Source: Brevipalpus yothersi (taxonomy: Eukaryota > Arthropoda > Arachnida > Trombidiformes > Tenuipalpidae). Taken from it: a DNA stretch of 64,000 bases. Positions 1-12,800 of this stretch are shown piece by piece; within the stretch, counting starts at the first letter, position 1; each line of letters opens with the position of its first letter. The stretch lies in assembly GCA_003956705.1 (NCBI GenBank), contig QZCP01000123.1, forward strand, positions 1 through 64,000. Direction: 5' to 3'. Below the pieces are notes generated by a model. The model had not been told where the DNA came from and ran no database searches. It saw only the letters and a program-made list of their open reading frames with translations. The translations under genes and the position numbers were made by a program.

Positions 1-60
1 TTTTTCCACTTTTTCCGACTTTTAGAACTTTTCTAACTTTTTGACTTTTTTTTGGGTCCG
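1..60. repeat. T-rich degenerate simple repeat
   Basis: The first 60 bases are runs of T separated by short CC, CG or GA steps, repeating roughly every 9-11 bases. It is low-complexity DNA with no coding content. Confidence 0.6.
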
Positions 61-1597
61 TGCTTAGGGTTTCGGGACTTTGGGCTCTAGGCTTCTATGT
101 CTAAGTTCTGGGAGGACGTGGCTGTGGTGCATAGGGCTCTGGTAGTAATTTGGTTAGTGTCAAGTTGGCGAGCGTGATTCGGTTTTCACAACTTTCGATT
201 GTAGCTGTGAGATTATGTCCTAAAATTTCTCATCATTCACTTACCTGTGCTGAGGAGGAGATAAAAATGGTAAACTTCGTGGACATTCCAGTGATAAAAT
301 TTCTTTCCAATCGAACATGATCCTTGTTGATGAGGATGATGATTGTGATTCAATTCCAAGTAAACTTGATCAAAACTGTATACCTTCGTTTGTGGATTGA
401 GGAAATATAAAGGAACTTCTTGTTCGTTGTCTAGTCCTTTACTCTGGTTTTAGATGAGTTGTTTTTGTTTGTTTCACTTTGAATGAAAATTTTTTGAAAT
501 TACAATCATTTGGAGGAACTTTGTTTGTTTGAGCTTTTCGTCTCCTAGTGAGAGTGTTCTAATATCACCTTCACCTTTACTCACAGCTAGTTTTCTGGAT
601 AATATTTTCGGCGAGTATAATTTGTTAAAGATCATTTTGATAGAACAGTATATCATGTTGAAATGAGCCTTTTTTCCCCAGCCCATTATAACCAGGATTG
701 GAATTAAATATTGATCGTTAAAAGAGCACGATATCGCTCAGTTCGCTATAGAAGAGAAAAAAATATACATCCACTCAAAAACTCAAAATCGATTGGAAAG
801 TTTAAAATTAGTTCTTTTAATGTGTTTTTTTGTCAGTGTAAGCTTATGAGACCCAATCAATGATGATTTCATCCTTTCAAATAGGGATAGGCATCGAGTA
901 TTGTTATGAATCTTGGATTATCATTGTAACTTGTGAGTTACAAAATTGTAAACATTTAATGGAGTAGTTGGCCATCATAAATTTCATTCAGTTCTAATAT
1001 TTTTTCAAATACTCTCCTAGCAATCTGATTATGAATGTCTTACACTTTTGAGTTTGGACACTGAACATTCCACTAGAATTGTATCAAATTATACCTAGAA
1101 ATCGTATCTAGGAGCGTTTTCCAATACCTACCATGAATTTTCCGCTTGCTTGGGTAAAATATTTATCAGTCTTTCCCAGAACGACTGGGCTTAAATCGAA
1201 CAATACATTCATTGAAGAATGCCGCTAAGAAATTTCGTCATTTTCTGATTCTTACTTACTCTTTCAATTTTTAATCTTCATTCTAGAATGGGGTGTAAGC
1301 GTCAGATTCACTCTACGAAGAGCTCCGGGAAACTTACACATTTGTCCGAATTTGTCTTAAATTCAATTATTCCAATATTATCAAGCGTTTGAATGCAGCT
1401 TCATGTGAATTTCTATAATAAATGTCCTCTTATAAGAATGTAAATCTATAAATTTTCTCGGAAAACTTCTCGTTTTCATATAATTATTTGGTTTTTTAGA
1501 CCGCGTTTCGCTCCTCTCATCCAACTTTTAAGGAATAGTATTTTTAGAATCCTTGCATTCCTTTCTCAACTGGAACATATTCAGGTGATATTTACTA
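61..1597. other. Non-coding stretch, no gene recognised
   Basis: No ORF here resembles a protein family I know, and the longest frames are short and AT-driven. A plausible splice acceptor (TATTCAG before GTGATATT) lies at about 1584, just upstream of the small membrane ORF, so part of this stretch could be intron or 5' leader of that gene. Nothing else is supported. Confidence 0.5.
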
Positions 1598-2038
1598 ATG
1601 AAAACGGAAATATTTCTCTCATCTACACACTTAACAAATTTTTCAGAAGTCAGATTTCAAACGACTGAGACTTCGAATGCCACAGAACATTTTATCAGCT
1701 CTGAAACTGAATCTCCTCTCATCTCATCCAAATCTTCATCACCGGAAACGACTAAGCCAATATATTACATTGGACCAATAGTCAATGGTTCAGATGCTGT
1801 TCCTCTGTCAGATTTGAGTTTTTTCACCTCCGAGTGGGGAATAGTGGTATATTGTATATCAATTCTGATTGGTTTCATTTTGTTCTTAGTTTATATTTGC
1901 TATCGAGATGCTCATTTGGAAATTTTCAAATCAAACCTCACAAGCGATTCTGGAACCCAATTTCCAGCTAGATCAACTTTTTCAATGCCTGTGGTGGTCG
2001 AAACATCATCGAAACACCAAACGAGTGATGAAAAATAA
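1598..2038 (+). CDS. Hypothetical single-pass membrane protein
   Basis: A 146-codon ORF from ATG to TAA. Residues 1-78 are rich in Ser/Thr and contain possible N-glycosylation sites (NFS, NAT, NGS). A strongly hydrophobic segment at about 80-104 follows (WGIVVYCISILIGFILFLVY), then a short Ser/Thr-rich polar tail. There is no clear signal peptide, so either the segment is a signal anchor or the first exon is missing; a possible splice acceptor sits just upstream at about 1584. I do not recognise a family. It could be the last exon of a larger receptor-like gene or a small stand-alone membrane protein. Codon use looks ordinary for this region, but a chance ORF is not excluded. Confidence 0.4.
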   Translation: MKTEIFLSSTHLTNFSEVRFQTTETSNATEHFISSETESPLISSKSSSPETTKPIYYIGPIVNGSDAVPLSDLSFFTSEWGIVVYCISILIGFILFLVYICYRDAHLEIFKSNLTSDSGTQFPARSTFSMPVVVETSSKHQTSDEK

Positions 2039-2955
2039 GAATCAAGATTCTCTGTGAGTTTGAAAAATTTCACAATCAAGTCGACTAAAATCATGTGTCC
2101 AAAAAGGGCTGGAGATGAGATGAAAAAAATTAATTTAAAACAATTCGAAACATTTTCCAATATATCTCCTCTTGCCTCATCTCTTACCTAAACGGAACAG
2201 ATCCATACCTAAATGATGATGTAATAATCTCCTCTCTACCCTCATTGGAATCTAGGTGATTACCTTCAATTGTGTGTATTGCATGAGAAGTCTCATTTTC
2301 CATTCCCCTCTCAGAGCCACTCTTATTGATGATACTGGTAACCTAGTGTAATATGGTACGGAAGGCTCATGCGGAGAAATTCTCTATGGTGAAGATGAAT
2401 TCGAATCGAGATCAAAACAGAGTCTCGCATCGATAGACGCTGGTCGATAAGAGCACACCTCATACTAATGAGGCCAAACAGAATTCCAAGGAACATGAAG
2501 TAATAACGAATCTATTTGATCATTTTGTTGTTCACTGAGTTGTTTTTTTTGTTAGCCTCTTAACTTGACCTTTATATTGGTGGTTATTGGCTTCGATATT
2601 TTCATCGATTCTGTTATTACTGTTGTTTTAGTTTGACACTTATTTCTTTTTCTTTGGAAAAATGCTCATATCAATATCGGTTCACTGGGAAAGTTTGTCC
2701 AATATGATTTCAAATATTCGATTATTATCTGGTGAGAGGAGGACAAGAAAATTTATATAATTTGTTTTTGTTGAAAGACTTTTTTGATTATAAAAATGCC
2801 AAATGGACTTGTAGAATGAATGTTAACGAAAATTTTGTTTTCAAAAAATTTTATGTCACATGTGCAAAAAATTCAATGAAAAGGGTTGATCATTCATGTG
2901 TTAATCTATGTTGTTATTGTGGAAATTTTACGACTGAATCCATCAAAAAGTTAAA
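2039..2955. other. Intergenic / 5' leader of the ankyrin gene
   Basis: No supported gene. A non-ATG frame at 2732-2959 runs to a TGA overlapping the ankyrin start codon; it has no homology I recognise and is probably leader sequence. Otherwise AT-rich DNA. Confidence 0.45.
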
Positions 2956-5900
2956 ATGAATAAAAAACGCAATGAAAAAGCCCAGGAAAATCAACAAAAC
3001 AAACTTGATCCGACCAATGAGAAAGTAAACGCTATTATTGCTGAATTCTTCGATTTATGTGCTAAAGGTTCGGATTCAAAATTGAAATCATTGCTCAAGA
3101 AAAAGCCGCTCAGTGATCTGATCAATGAACGTGATGGAAACGGACGCTGTTTACTTCATTATTGTGCCGAATGTAGTGGTACATCATGTGTTTCACTGTT
3201 ACTCATGGCCAAGCCACACACAATTCTTGATCAAGATAACGATGGATACACAATCCTTCATCTAGCTGTGATTAATGGTAACCATCGAATGGTCTCCTGG
3301 CTTTGTAAGCAGGCGAGATCAATTGTTTTGGAAAAAATTTTTCTACAATTTTTGAATGCTGGTGATAGTGAGGGTCATACAGCATTCCACTGGGCAGTAG
3401 TTTGCAACGAATCGCGATGTTTGGACATTCTTGCGGATTCTGGAGCCTCTCTAGCTGTCCAAGATATTCATGGAGCTCATCCGCTTCATTATGCTGCCCA
3501 AATGTCAAGTCCACACAATGGGATCAGCAAAGATGTGCATATTGGATTAGATATTTTGAAAAAACTTCTCGATTTTCCTAAAATTAATGTTAATTGTCGC
3601 GATAAAGACGGTCGTAGCCCTCTTTTGTGGGCTTCAAGCTCAGGTTTGTGAAATTTTCAATGAATTCATGAATTCGACTCTTAGTCATTCAATTTTTTAC
3701 TATCTAAAGGTTCCACCGATGCCATAATGCTCTTAATCAGTGCTGGAGCTGATCCAGGCTCCAAGGATAAAGATGGATTGACTGGTAGGTTGATACTCAG
3801 TTGACAGTTCTGAAAATTTTCAGAGATGAGAACTTCTTCCTAGTATTCCTCAATCTGATCGCTTGATATGTTACACTTTTTCCAGCCCTTCACTGTGCCT
3901 CAAGTAGGGGTCATGTTGATACAGTTGAGACATTGATCAATTTGTGTGGAGCCGAGATTGATGCCATAGATTCTGTAGGATGTTCACCAATGTTTTATTC
4001 CGTTACTCTGGGTCACGCTGATTGTACCCAACTCTTACTAGAATCTGGTGCAGAACCGAATCGTCAAGATCACAAAGGACGTACAGCAGCCCATTGTGGA
4101 GCAGCCAAAGGACAATTTGAAACTATAAAAATTCTCGCAAACCATGGAGCCAATCTATGGATGCGTAATATTCGAGGTGATTTACCTCTACATGAAGCCA
4201 TCAAATCAGGTCGAAAAGGTGAGTTATCCTCTATATAGCTTCAATATACTCAATAAAATTGATATTCTCACATTCATCTGAACATTTAGAACTTGTTCGT
4301 TGGCTTCTTCTTCAAATGCCTAGTGCTATAAACACTGCAAATTCTCGAGGTCGAACTCCTTTGCATGTTGCAGCAATAAATAATAACCTAGAAATGTGTA
4401 AGATTCTTATCGATTCTGGAGCTGAAGTTAATCCTGTAATGAAGCTTGATGGTCACCTCATAACTCCACTTGATGCTGCTCTCCAGAAAGGTTTTCGTAG
4501 TTGTGCCAAATATCTTCTTCTTCATGGAGCTTTACCAGCCTCAAGATTAAATCTGAACAGCAGGTTAGCATAATTGAAGTGATCAAGTTGAATCAATTTG
4601 ATTGTTAATAATCTTTCTTATTCTTCCAACAATTAGAACGTTTAACCAAAGAAATTTTTCTGGTATCGATCCTACTCCATTCCAAGATCCTATCTTACCT
4701 AATAAGATGATTGGAAATGGAGATGATAAAACTGCCCCCCACAATCGAGGGAATGTCCATCCTGCAACTGATGCAGAATCAAGTACTGATAGTGGCTTCA
4801 CTCAGATACAGCAGCGAATCGATCCCAAGAGAGGTGGAATTATGTCCATGCATCGAAGGATCCAACATATGAATGATCATCGTGTAGCCTCTGAATATAA
4901 TACCACCGATACAGGGCAAAGTCTTCGTTCTCAATCAATAATCACCAATGTATATGTGAACACTAACGGTAGTGTGATTGGAAGTGCAAAGCAGCGTAAA
5001 GTTTCACCGCTTCGTAGACCCAAGAAAGGTAAATCGAAAAATGAATCTTCAAACGCATCAGAAAATGATACAAGCCAGAATAGTACTAAAAATGGTGGGA
5101 AAAGTTTCAATCTTCATGAGACTAATGTGAAATTTTCCAGTACAAGTAAGAAAAGTAAGCTCAAAGCTTTTGATGTTAATGGACTCTCTCAACGCTCAAA
5201 ATCACAACCTTCAGACATGAATAATAAAAAGAAAGGTCTTCCAAATGATGTAAAATCAAAGAAAAATTCAACGGTTAAAGATTCGAAAAGTCAAGTAGAT
5301 GTAAGAATGACCAGTATGCGAAAAAATGATGATGGATCGATGAGTGAGATTCAGGACCATGAAGATGCAAGCAGGCCAAGTAAGTCAACCAAAGAATCAG
5401 TCAGAACCAAGAGCGAAAACGGTATTGATCCGAATGGATTGGATGTCGATAAGCAGACTGAGGTGGGATCAAGTCGAAGAGAGTCTTCAAATTCATCCGA
5501 TTCAATCACATCAACTGAAGATCAATCGCTACCCACGTTAGCCAGTGACCCTTCCGATATTCATCTTGATACTCTCAAATTGTCAGAGCCAACAACTGAT
5601 CGCCGAAGACACCGTAGTCAAGTAAGTCAACACACTCAAGAAACGAATAACCTCGGCCGATTGAGTGATCTCAGAAACAGAACTGATTCAAGATGTAGCC
5701 ACCGATTGCACCATATGTCAATATTTCCAACTGGAAACGTTGATCTTAGTCATGTTAAAGCCAAAGTGGACACTCATGGATTGGACTTAGCTCGACGGCC
5801 ACATGAATTGAAGCGAACTCGAGAACAGCTCAAAAAACAGCGCGATGAAATGATGGCCAAAGTTGAAAGAAGTATTCGGAAGTGAGCATTCAATCATTTA

Positions 5901-7319
5901 ATCTCTTGATTTTAGTGATTATTCTGATGCTTTCTTTGAACAGGTATCAGCTAGAAAGAAAAATTCTCCAAGAGCTACAGGATCTAAAATTATGTCAGAT
6001 CCGAAGTGGTCGCGCAAATGAGCCAGTCCTGGTGAAACGATTGGTTGATAAGTTTCGAAAAGAAGTTAATGAGCCTGAGATTGGTGGTTTCAATGAATCT
6101 TTCACATATTCCACTTACGAACGATTTTTGTATGGTAAGTAAAGTAATAAGAATCAATTGATCCCAGTCGATCGTACAAGCGCTGATTGTTTTATATTTC
6201 AACAGATCAGTTGAGTAAGATATCAAAATCTAATGCCGTAAAAGTTCTTCCAATCATCAAGGTAAGAGTTTTCATTCCACAACTGAGCAAAATTTGTTGA
6301 TCATCACTTGATTTTGAATCATCATCTTATCAATTTAGTCATCAAGCAATGAAAACCTGGCTCTTCAATACATGCGAAGTGATGAGCCATCCTCCTCTGT
6401 AATAGATTCTGATAGAATTCGTCATAAAAGTACCTCAGCGATGTCCGATTTTCCTCATTCAGATCCTGGAAGAGGGGCCAAAGAAATTTTTAACGAGAAT
6501 GGTCCATCTATAGAGAAGACAGATCAGGTGAATCAAGAAACTATCAAAGCAAAAGATGTCCCATTACAAACAAATCAAGTCAATAAGAGCAAGGAGAATG
6601 ATAAGTTTAATAAAAACAAGCGAAAAATCATCAAAAGCACACAATCCTCTGCATCCATCGCTGAGGAAGTGAAAAAAACAACTGATACAATTAAGAGCTC
6701 AAAAGAGCAAGAAAAGATCATCCAAAGTTCAAACGAAAGAAAAGAAAATCGTATAACACAAAAAGAGGAGATAAAAGGCAAAGGTACATCATCGGATCGA
6801 AAAGTCGATTCCGAATCGATCAAGTTGATGGAGAAACATTCAGCTTCTTCCGTTCATCAGAGATCTCAATCTCGAACTACAGCCAAATTTGAACAATACC
6901 GTCAATTGAGAGGTTCTCATCGTCGAAATTGTTTGAAGAAAGATCTTGAGATGCATCCAGTTGAAGCTTCTTTGAATCGTCCAAAATTCAAGAGATGTAA
7001 ATCAAGTATTCCTGCTCGATTCAAGGTGAATATTTCGAAAGATGAGATTGAAAAGAGATGGCGATTGATCAAGGAAGAGGAAAAAAGGAAATTAAATGAA
7101 AAAACTCAAGGCAGAAACTTGGCTTTCATCCATTATATGTATGAAATAAATATTCCTGATAGAGAGTTGGACATGATATATGAGGATGAAAGCGAAAGTT
7201 CTTCAGAATCTCCTACTCAAAGTCATGACATATTTCGAAAGACTTTGAGAACAGCAGTTTCTGATTCAGTACTATTCACAAGAGAATCAGTGTACAGTGG
7301 ACTTTCTAATATTGATTGA
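2956..7319 (+). CDS. Ankyrin-repeat protein, inversin-like layout
   Basis: Eight exons join in phase: 2956-3643, 3710-3784, 3886-4218, 4290-4563, 4637-5881, 5944-6134, 6206-6261 and 6339-7319, giving 1280 residues. The first ~540 residues are a continuous array of ankyrin repeats, visible as repeated G.TALH / GRTPLHVAA / GADP motifs. The remaining ~700 residues are Ser-, Lys- and Asn-rich low-complexity sequence with a short predicted coiled-coil or amphipathic stretch around exons 5-6 (LKKQRDEMMAKVERSIRKYQ). The N-terminal ankyrin array with a long disordered tail resembles inversin and the nematode MLT-4 type proteins, but other ANKRD families share this layout and I see no clear IQ or destruction-box motif. 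Function is probably scaffold or adaptor. The start ATG is the first in frame. Ortholog identity is uncertain; the gene itself is secure. Confidence 0.82.
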
Positions 7320-8336
7320 TTTTGAGCAAAACAATTGTTAAATTTGATGGGATTGTTAAACGAAATTCACCAAATAGTATTAATTTTATTTGATTTTGAT
7401 TGAGATGTCAAAAATTTCCCCAAAATCACTATATTCATCATGAAGATCAATATTTTACACATTTTAAAGCTCAATATGATGGAGAGATCTCATAATGAAT
7501 GATAAAAAAAATTTGAAATTTAAATCTAAGAATTGTATTATCTGATAAAAATTGTGCAAGATTATTGGCAGAATTATGGGCTATCATTCGTGCAAAACTA
7601 AATTCTTTGATCGGGTATCAATTGCTAAGAACACAAGTTTAATGCAAAAAAATCGGAGAGAAACTAGTTAGATGAATCAATATGACCATCAATACTAGAC
7701 AAGCTGAATATATGACGACCGTCTGGATCAAATTTTAGGTAATTCTGATTTTTGAACTCGAAAAAACTCAAACCTCTGTTGCTCTGGCAAGAGGCTCAAT
7801 TATCCAGGGCCCTCAAAATGTCGATAAGCATCAATTTTGATCAGGGCTCAAAAGCTAGAGAGACAATTGCTGCTGATTTTGTCAAGTAGAAGAAAAGAAA
7901 TTTGAATCACATCATGCTATAGGAAAGTTCCAAATAATCTCATCTGTATCTTAGCAAATTTCGATCAATCATGAAATCCCTTTTCTTTTCCATTCAAGTT
8001 CATGTACATTTATGTGAGAAAACGAAAAAGAAATTTGAATTGATTTATCACATATCACCTTTGACCCAAAAATGTTCATTTGTCTTATCAGAAGAATCTC
8101 TCCGAAATTCCTCGATTCTCCATCAAAAATTCCGAATACACAATTACTTGTTGATGTTATATTCCATGATAAGCTTGTGGGATTATTCTTCTTCCTTTTT
8201 TTTCGCAGAAAATTTCGCAACTGCTACCGGTTGCGCAAGTCATGTTGAGTTTACCGTGATTCATGTAAATGTTGTGGTTGTGGTAATATCTGTTTATATA
8301 TTGTGAATGTGTGGATTTAAATTAATTTAAATCATC
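7320..8336. other. Intergenic, no gene recognised
   Basis: AT-rich DNA between the ankyrin gene and EMC7. Opposed frames at about 7970-8300 are mutual shadows without family similarity. The stretch presumably holds the 3' UTR of the ankyrin gene and the EMC7 promoter. Confidence 0.5.
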
Positions 8337-9258
8337 ATGATTATTCCCAATTCAAAGCAATCTTGGTCTCTATTGATCTACTTTTTAACCGAAATACTTA
8401 CCATATGGGGAGTAGCTGAATCTATTGGCAGTGATGGTGTTGGTGTACGACCAGTGGGCAATAATGGTCATCGATCACTGGCCACTTACACAATTGAGGG
8501 TAAAGTTTTTCCAAGCCCAAATGCTTCAATCACTGCTGAATGGTTTACTGATACCAAAGTGATCGTCAATTATGGTCAATATTTGGCTTTCATGAGGTTT
8601 GTATACACTATTCATATTGTGTCTTTTGAGATTGGTGGTTGATTGTTTTCCCTAATTGATCGATGACCATATCCACACATATCTTTCCAGGAGAGATGGC
8701 AGTTTTGAAGTGAACAACATTCCACCAGGATCATATCTTGTTGAGGTGACCAATCCTGATCTTTTTTATAAGCCAGTTCGTGTGGACATCAATTCCAAAG
8801 GCAAAATTCGAGCCCGTAAGGTTAATTACATTCAAAGTTCAGCGGTACAACAAGTCACCTATCCTCTGAAATTCAAGCCTCAATCTCCATTCAAGTATTT
8901 TCAAACTCGAGAAACATGGCGAATCACTGATTTCCTATTCAATCCTATGGTCTTGATGATGGTTCTACCTTTATTCTTGATCATGGTACTGCCCAAGATG
9001 ATGAATGCAGCCGATGCTGAAACACAGCGTGTAAGTATTCCTCACATACTATCATGATCTCGTAAGCTCGAAATTTGAAGCCTTGGTTTCTGACCAATTT
9101 GTTCTCATGTTACATAGGAGATGCAAAATATACAAATGCCTAAGTATGATGTACCGGATCTTTCGGAAATGATGACAAATTGGTTCCCTGGTGGAGCTCC
9201 TAAGCCAGGACAATCGGCTCTCTCTAAAACAAATAAGCTCACCAAGAAGAAACAATAA
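8337..9258 (+). CDS. EMC7: ER membrane protein complex subunit 7
   Basis: Three exons (8337-8596, 8691-9030, 9118-9258) encode 246 residues, close to the usual EMC7 length. EMC inserts tail-anchored and multipass proteins into the ER membrane; EMC7 is a peripheral subunit with a lumenal beta-sandwich. Visible features are an N-terminal hydrophobic signal segment (about residues 9-24), the EMC7 beta-sandwich core with DGSFEVNNIPPGSYLVEV and the conserved KGKIRARKVNYI, the family signature ending in a transmembrane segment (FLFNPMVLMMVLPLFLIMVLP), and a charged cytosolic tail. The first intron has an unusual GTTTGT donor. An AATAAA lies 118 nt after the stop. The start is the first ATG before the signal segment. 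Confidence 0.95.
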
Positions 9259-9375
9259 CCAGAGGAATCCTCCCTTTTCATCTCATTCGGAAGTTTAATG
9301 TAGAGATAGCTGTCACTTTCTTTACAAGTTTCATTGACTGGGTTCATGAAACTGTTTTTGTACAAAATATATGTA

Positions 9376-9381
9376 AATAAA
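9376..9381 (+). terminator. Poly(A) signal of EMC7
   Basis: AATAAA about 118 nt downstream of the EMC7 stop codon, the expected position for 3' end formation. Confidence 0.6.
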
Positions 9382-9898
9382 TGAAGGTAGAGCGATAAAA
9401 TTCAAAACGATTACCTATTTCCTAATTCTTATTTAGAAGATAGATCGGATGGATTTTACCAGCTTCACGATTTCTCCATCTTCTCCATGAGCCTCATTAT
9501 GAGGATGTACTCATTGACAATTGATTGTAAGTAGATTTCATCTGTGAAAGACAAACCCCTTTAACTTTCAAGTCGAAGCGACTTGATTTCATTACAATGC
9601 GCTCAGTTTCAAATTTTCAGAACTGATATCGATATTGAACTGAAAATCGGACCAAAGAATTTTTCATTTTCTGATTATTATGTATCTCAGTTAAAGCCTT
9701 CATGTAGAATCTCATTCTTAGGTGCTACAAAAGTGTTCATTTTCTATGCCTACTTGCGATTCAATCGAGGTTGAGGCAGCAAGAAATCCAGGTAAAAACT
9801 TTTCTGTTTATCAAGAGAATAGATATTTTACAAGTTTTGAAGCTCAACATTGACAAGATCAAATCAACTAAGTAAAGAGATAAAAAACTTGGTCACCA
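9382..9898. other. Convergent intergenic region
   Basis: The stretch lies between the EMC7 poly(A) signal (+) and the NUP214 stop codon (-). It should contain the 3' UTR of NUP214. No coding sequence is supported. Confidence 0.5.
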
Positions 9899-12800
9899 TC
9901 ATTGGCGTCGCTGTGAGAACTGAGGAGAAGAAAATTGGGGTTGAGATGCAAAAGTATTGCCAAACAGAGACGTGTTTCCGCCACTGGTGCTCTGTCCAAA
10001 ACTTGGAAATGGTGAGGCTGGAGACGCTGGCTGAGACTGGCCACCGGTAGCGAGTTGGCCGAATGTTGGAGCCTGTTGAGAAGCAAGGGCTCCAAAAGAA
10101 GGGGCATCGGGAGCAGTGGCAAATCTGAAAATGTAAAAATGGGATGTCATAAGCAATAATTCGGTTAATGAATTCTGATATGAACGCAGTCGATCAGATT
10201 GAACCTTACCCTGAGAATGGTGCAGGATTGCTAGCAGGAGATGTGGATGGTTGAGCAGTGTTTCCAAAGATACTAGAACCGAAAGGCTTTGAAATTCCTG
10301 CCGCAGAGCCAAAGCTAGGAAGACCTCCGAAAGCAGGAGCAGACCCGAAACCTGGAGCTCCTCCGAATGTGGGTGCTGCTCCAAATGCTGGACGAGTGAG
10401 ACTGCCAAACCCTACAGATTGTCCTAGGCCAGAACCTGGGAATGAAGAACCACTTTCAGGTGTAAATTGAGTTGGTCTAGAAAAGAGACCACCGCTTGAT
10501 GGAAATGCTGAAGTGGAAGCTGTGCTAGTAGCAGTGGAGAAAAGACCTGAGGAGGTGGTTGTGGGCTGGAATAAGGAAGACGATGACGTTGTTTGTAATG
10601 AGCTAATGGTAGAGGGTATCAAATTACTTGTAGTATTTGCAGGGGCAGAGGAGCTCGAAGTGAAGATGCTCCCCAAAGTTTGCCCCGAAGTACTCACTAC
10701 AGTGGTAGAAGTAGGAGTACTGGCTGCAGGAGAAAAGACAGAAGAACTCGTGACAGTGGAAGTGGTTGTGGAGGATGGCAAGGTAAACGAGAAAGGTTTT
10801 GAACTAGCGAAAATATTACTAGGTTGAGATGTAACGGGTTCAGGTGATGAGACTTGAAGATTTGGAGAAGAGAAGGTGAACGAAGATGGTTTATCGGACA
10901 GCTTGAGTGTTGAGGTGAGATCAAGAGACTCAGATTGATCTTTAGTATCTGCCTCTTGATTAGAAGTTTGATTTTCTTCTTTAGTAGACTCAGTGGGAGG
11001 AATTTCTTTCTCTTTTGAGACCTGAGTATCTTCCAGGGATTGCTGAGTGGATGCTGAGAAAAGGCCTTTGTTTTGAAAGGTGAAGGGAGGGTTTGTGCCA
11101 CTTGGCATCGAAAAGATGCTCGGGGTAGTAGTGGTTTTCGGTTGAAATAATGAGGATGACGTTGCTTGTGATGAATTTATATTGCTAGGAGCCGATTCAC
11201 TTGTAGTAGTTGTAGGTGCAGTGGTTTTAACAGTAGAGCTAGACGTGAAAATGCTGGCTGTGCTCAATGTCGATACTGGCAGCTGAGCCTGCTGTGAGGT
11301 CATCGGTGGATTTTGAGGCTTAATCGGAGAGGATTTTGTAACATCTGACTCGCCTTGAGCTCCAAGAGTAGTCATCGAGCTGACATTAGAAAATGATAGG
11401 ACACCTTTCGGGGGTTGGTTACCGAAAATACTCGTGGATGAAGGAGATTGAGCATTTTGAGAAAAAGAGAAAACATTTTTGGGAGGCGTAAAAGTTGTAC
11501 CAAGATTGGAACTAGGCGTTGGAGAAAATTGAATCGAGGTTGTTGAATCAGGTTTCGATAAGTTCTGAGTTCTATCTAATGGAAGAACAGAACTAGAGGT
11601 GTTGGTTTTGGACGAAGGAAAGGTGAATGCGGTTGACTCTTCAGACTCTTTGAGTGTTGAGGTAAGACTTAGAGTTTTGGATAAATCTCGAGCAACTCTC
11701 GATTTGTTACCATCTGCTGTGCGATTATCCGCGTTTGTGAGAGTTGTATCAAACTTGGAAATGGATGGAGTTTGGACAGATGATGGAGTATCCCCTGTTT
11801 CTTGTCTAGGTGCAACTGCGAATGTCTCCGAGCTAAAAGGTCTATTCTTTGCAAAATCAGAACTTATGGGTGATTCGGCAGTATTGAAAGTTGATCTAGA
11901 AAAGTCTTGGAGAGCAGTTGAATATAAAAGAGATTTTTCATTCACTCTCTCATCATCCAGTGCTGATGCTTGCACACTCTCGTTACTGAGCTTTTCAGGT
12001 GTAATATCTTCGTATATTGGCCTCTCTTTAGCTCTCATCTCTTCAATTTTATCTTTGGCTTTCACTATGGCAGAGACCATTTTTGATGACTTGATATCAA
12101 TGGGCAAAACTGCCCTTCGAACTGGGACCACGCTCCTTTGATCTAGGACTTCAATCAAGCGACCTAATTTCTCTCCAGAAATCTCAGAAGGTCGAGCGAC
12201 ATTCCTTGAACGACCATGTGAGCTTGAATCAAGCAGCAAGCTCTTTGAGACTGAACTCTGCTTCAAGCTGGATGAGGAAATGGAACATTTTCGCAGCCTA
12301 TTTTCAATTAGAGGATCTTTTCCATCTTCTAAAAGGAAGCTCTTACTACGGTAACCTATTTCTTCCAGAGTTGTACGTTTCAACATTTCCAACATATCTT
12401 GCATCTCTTTACGACGTGGAGAGATACCTACACTTTCTCCGCCAGATAAACTGCTCTCCACGAGAGAGCTTTTGAGTTTCTTCAAGCGTTTCTGTAATAT
12501 ACTCATTGTTTTGTGGTTTATCGAGAGCGTTTGATAGATGAGATCGATAGATGAAGGAACTCTTCTCTGTTTAGAACTTCCACTGGTGCGCGCATTATAT
12601 TCCTCCCATTCATGATCCAAAAGGCTATTGGTTTCCTCTAGTTGATTTTCGATGTCTTTAGCCTTTCTTCGAATTTCTCTCATCTTTCGAGCTGTAGCTG
12701 GATCTAAAGATCGTTTGCTATTCAACATATTGTAGATATAATCATTCTCTCGATCTACTCGGGTCTTGGCATCTTGAGCCATTGCATAAGTTTCGAGAAG

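Noticed and set aside
2732..2959. 75-codon frame overlapping the ankyrin start codon
   Set aside because: Begins at GTG, not ATG, and shows no conservation signal I can see; treated as leader.
11599..12141. 180-codon + strand frame opposite NUP214
   Set aside because: It is antisense to the coiled-coil/FG coding sequence and has no family similarity; a shadow of biased codons.
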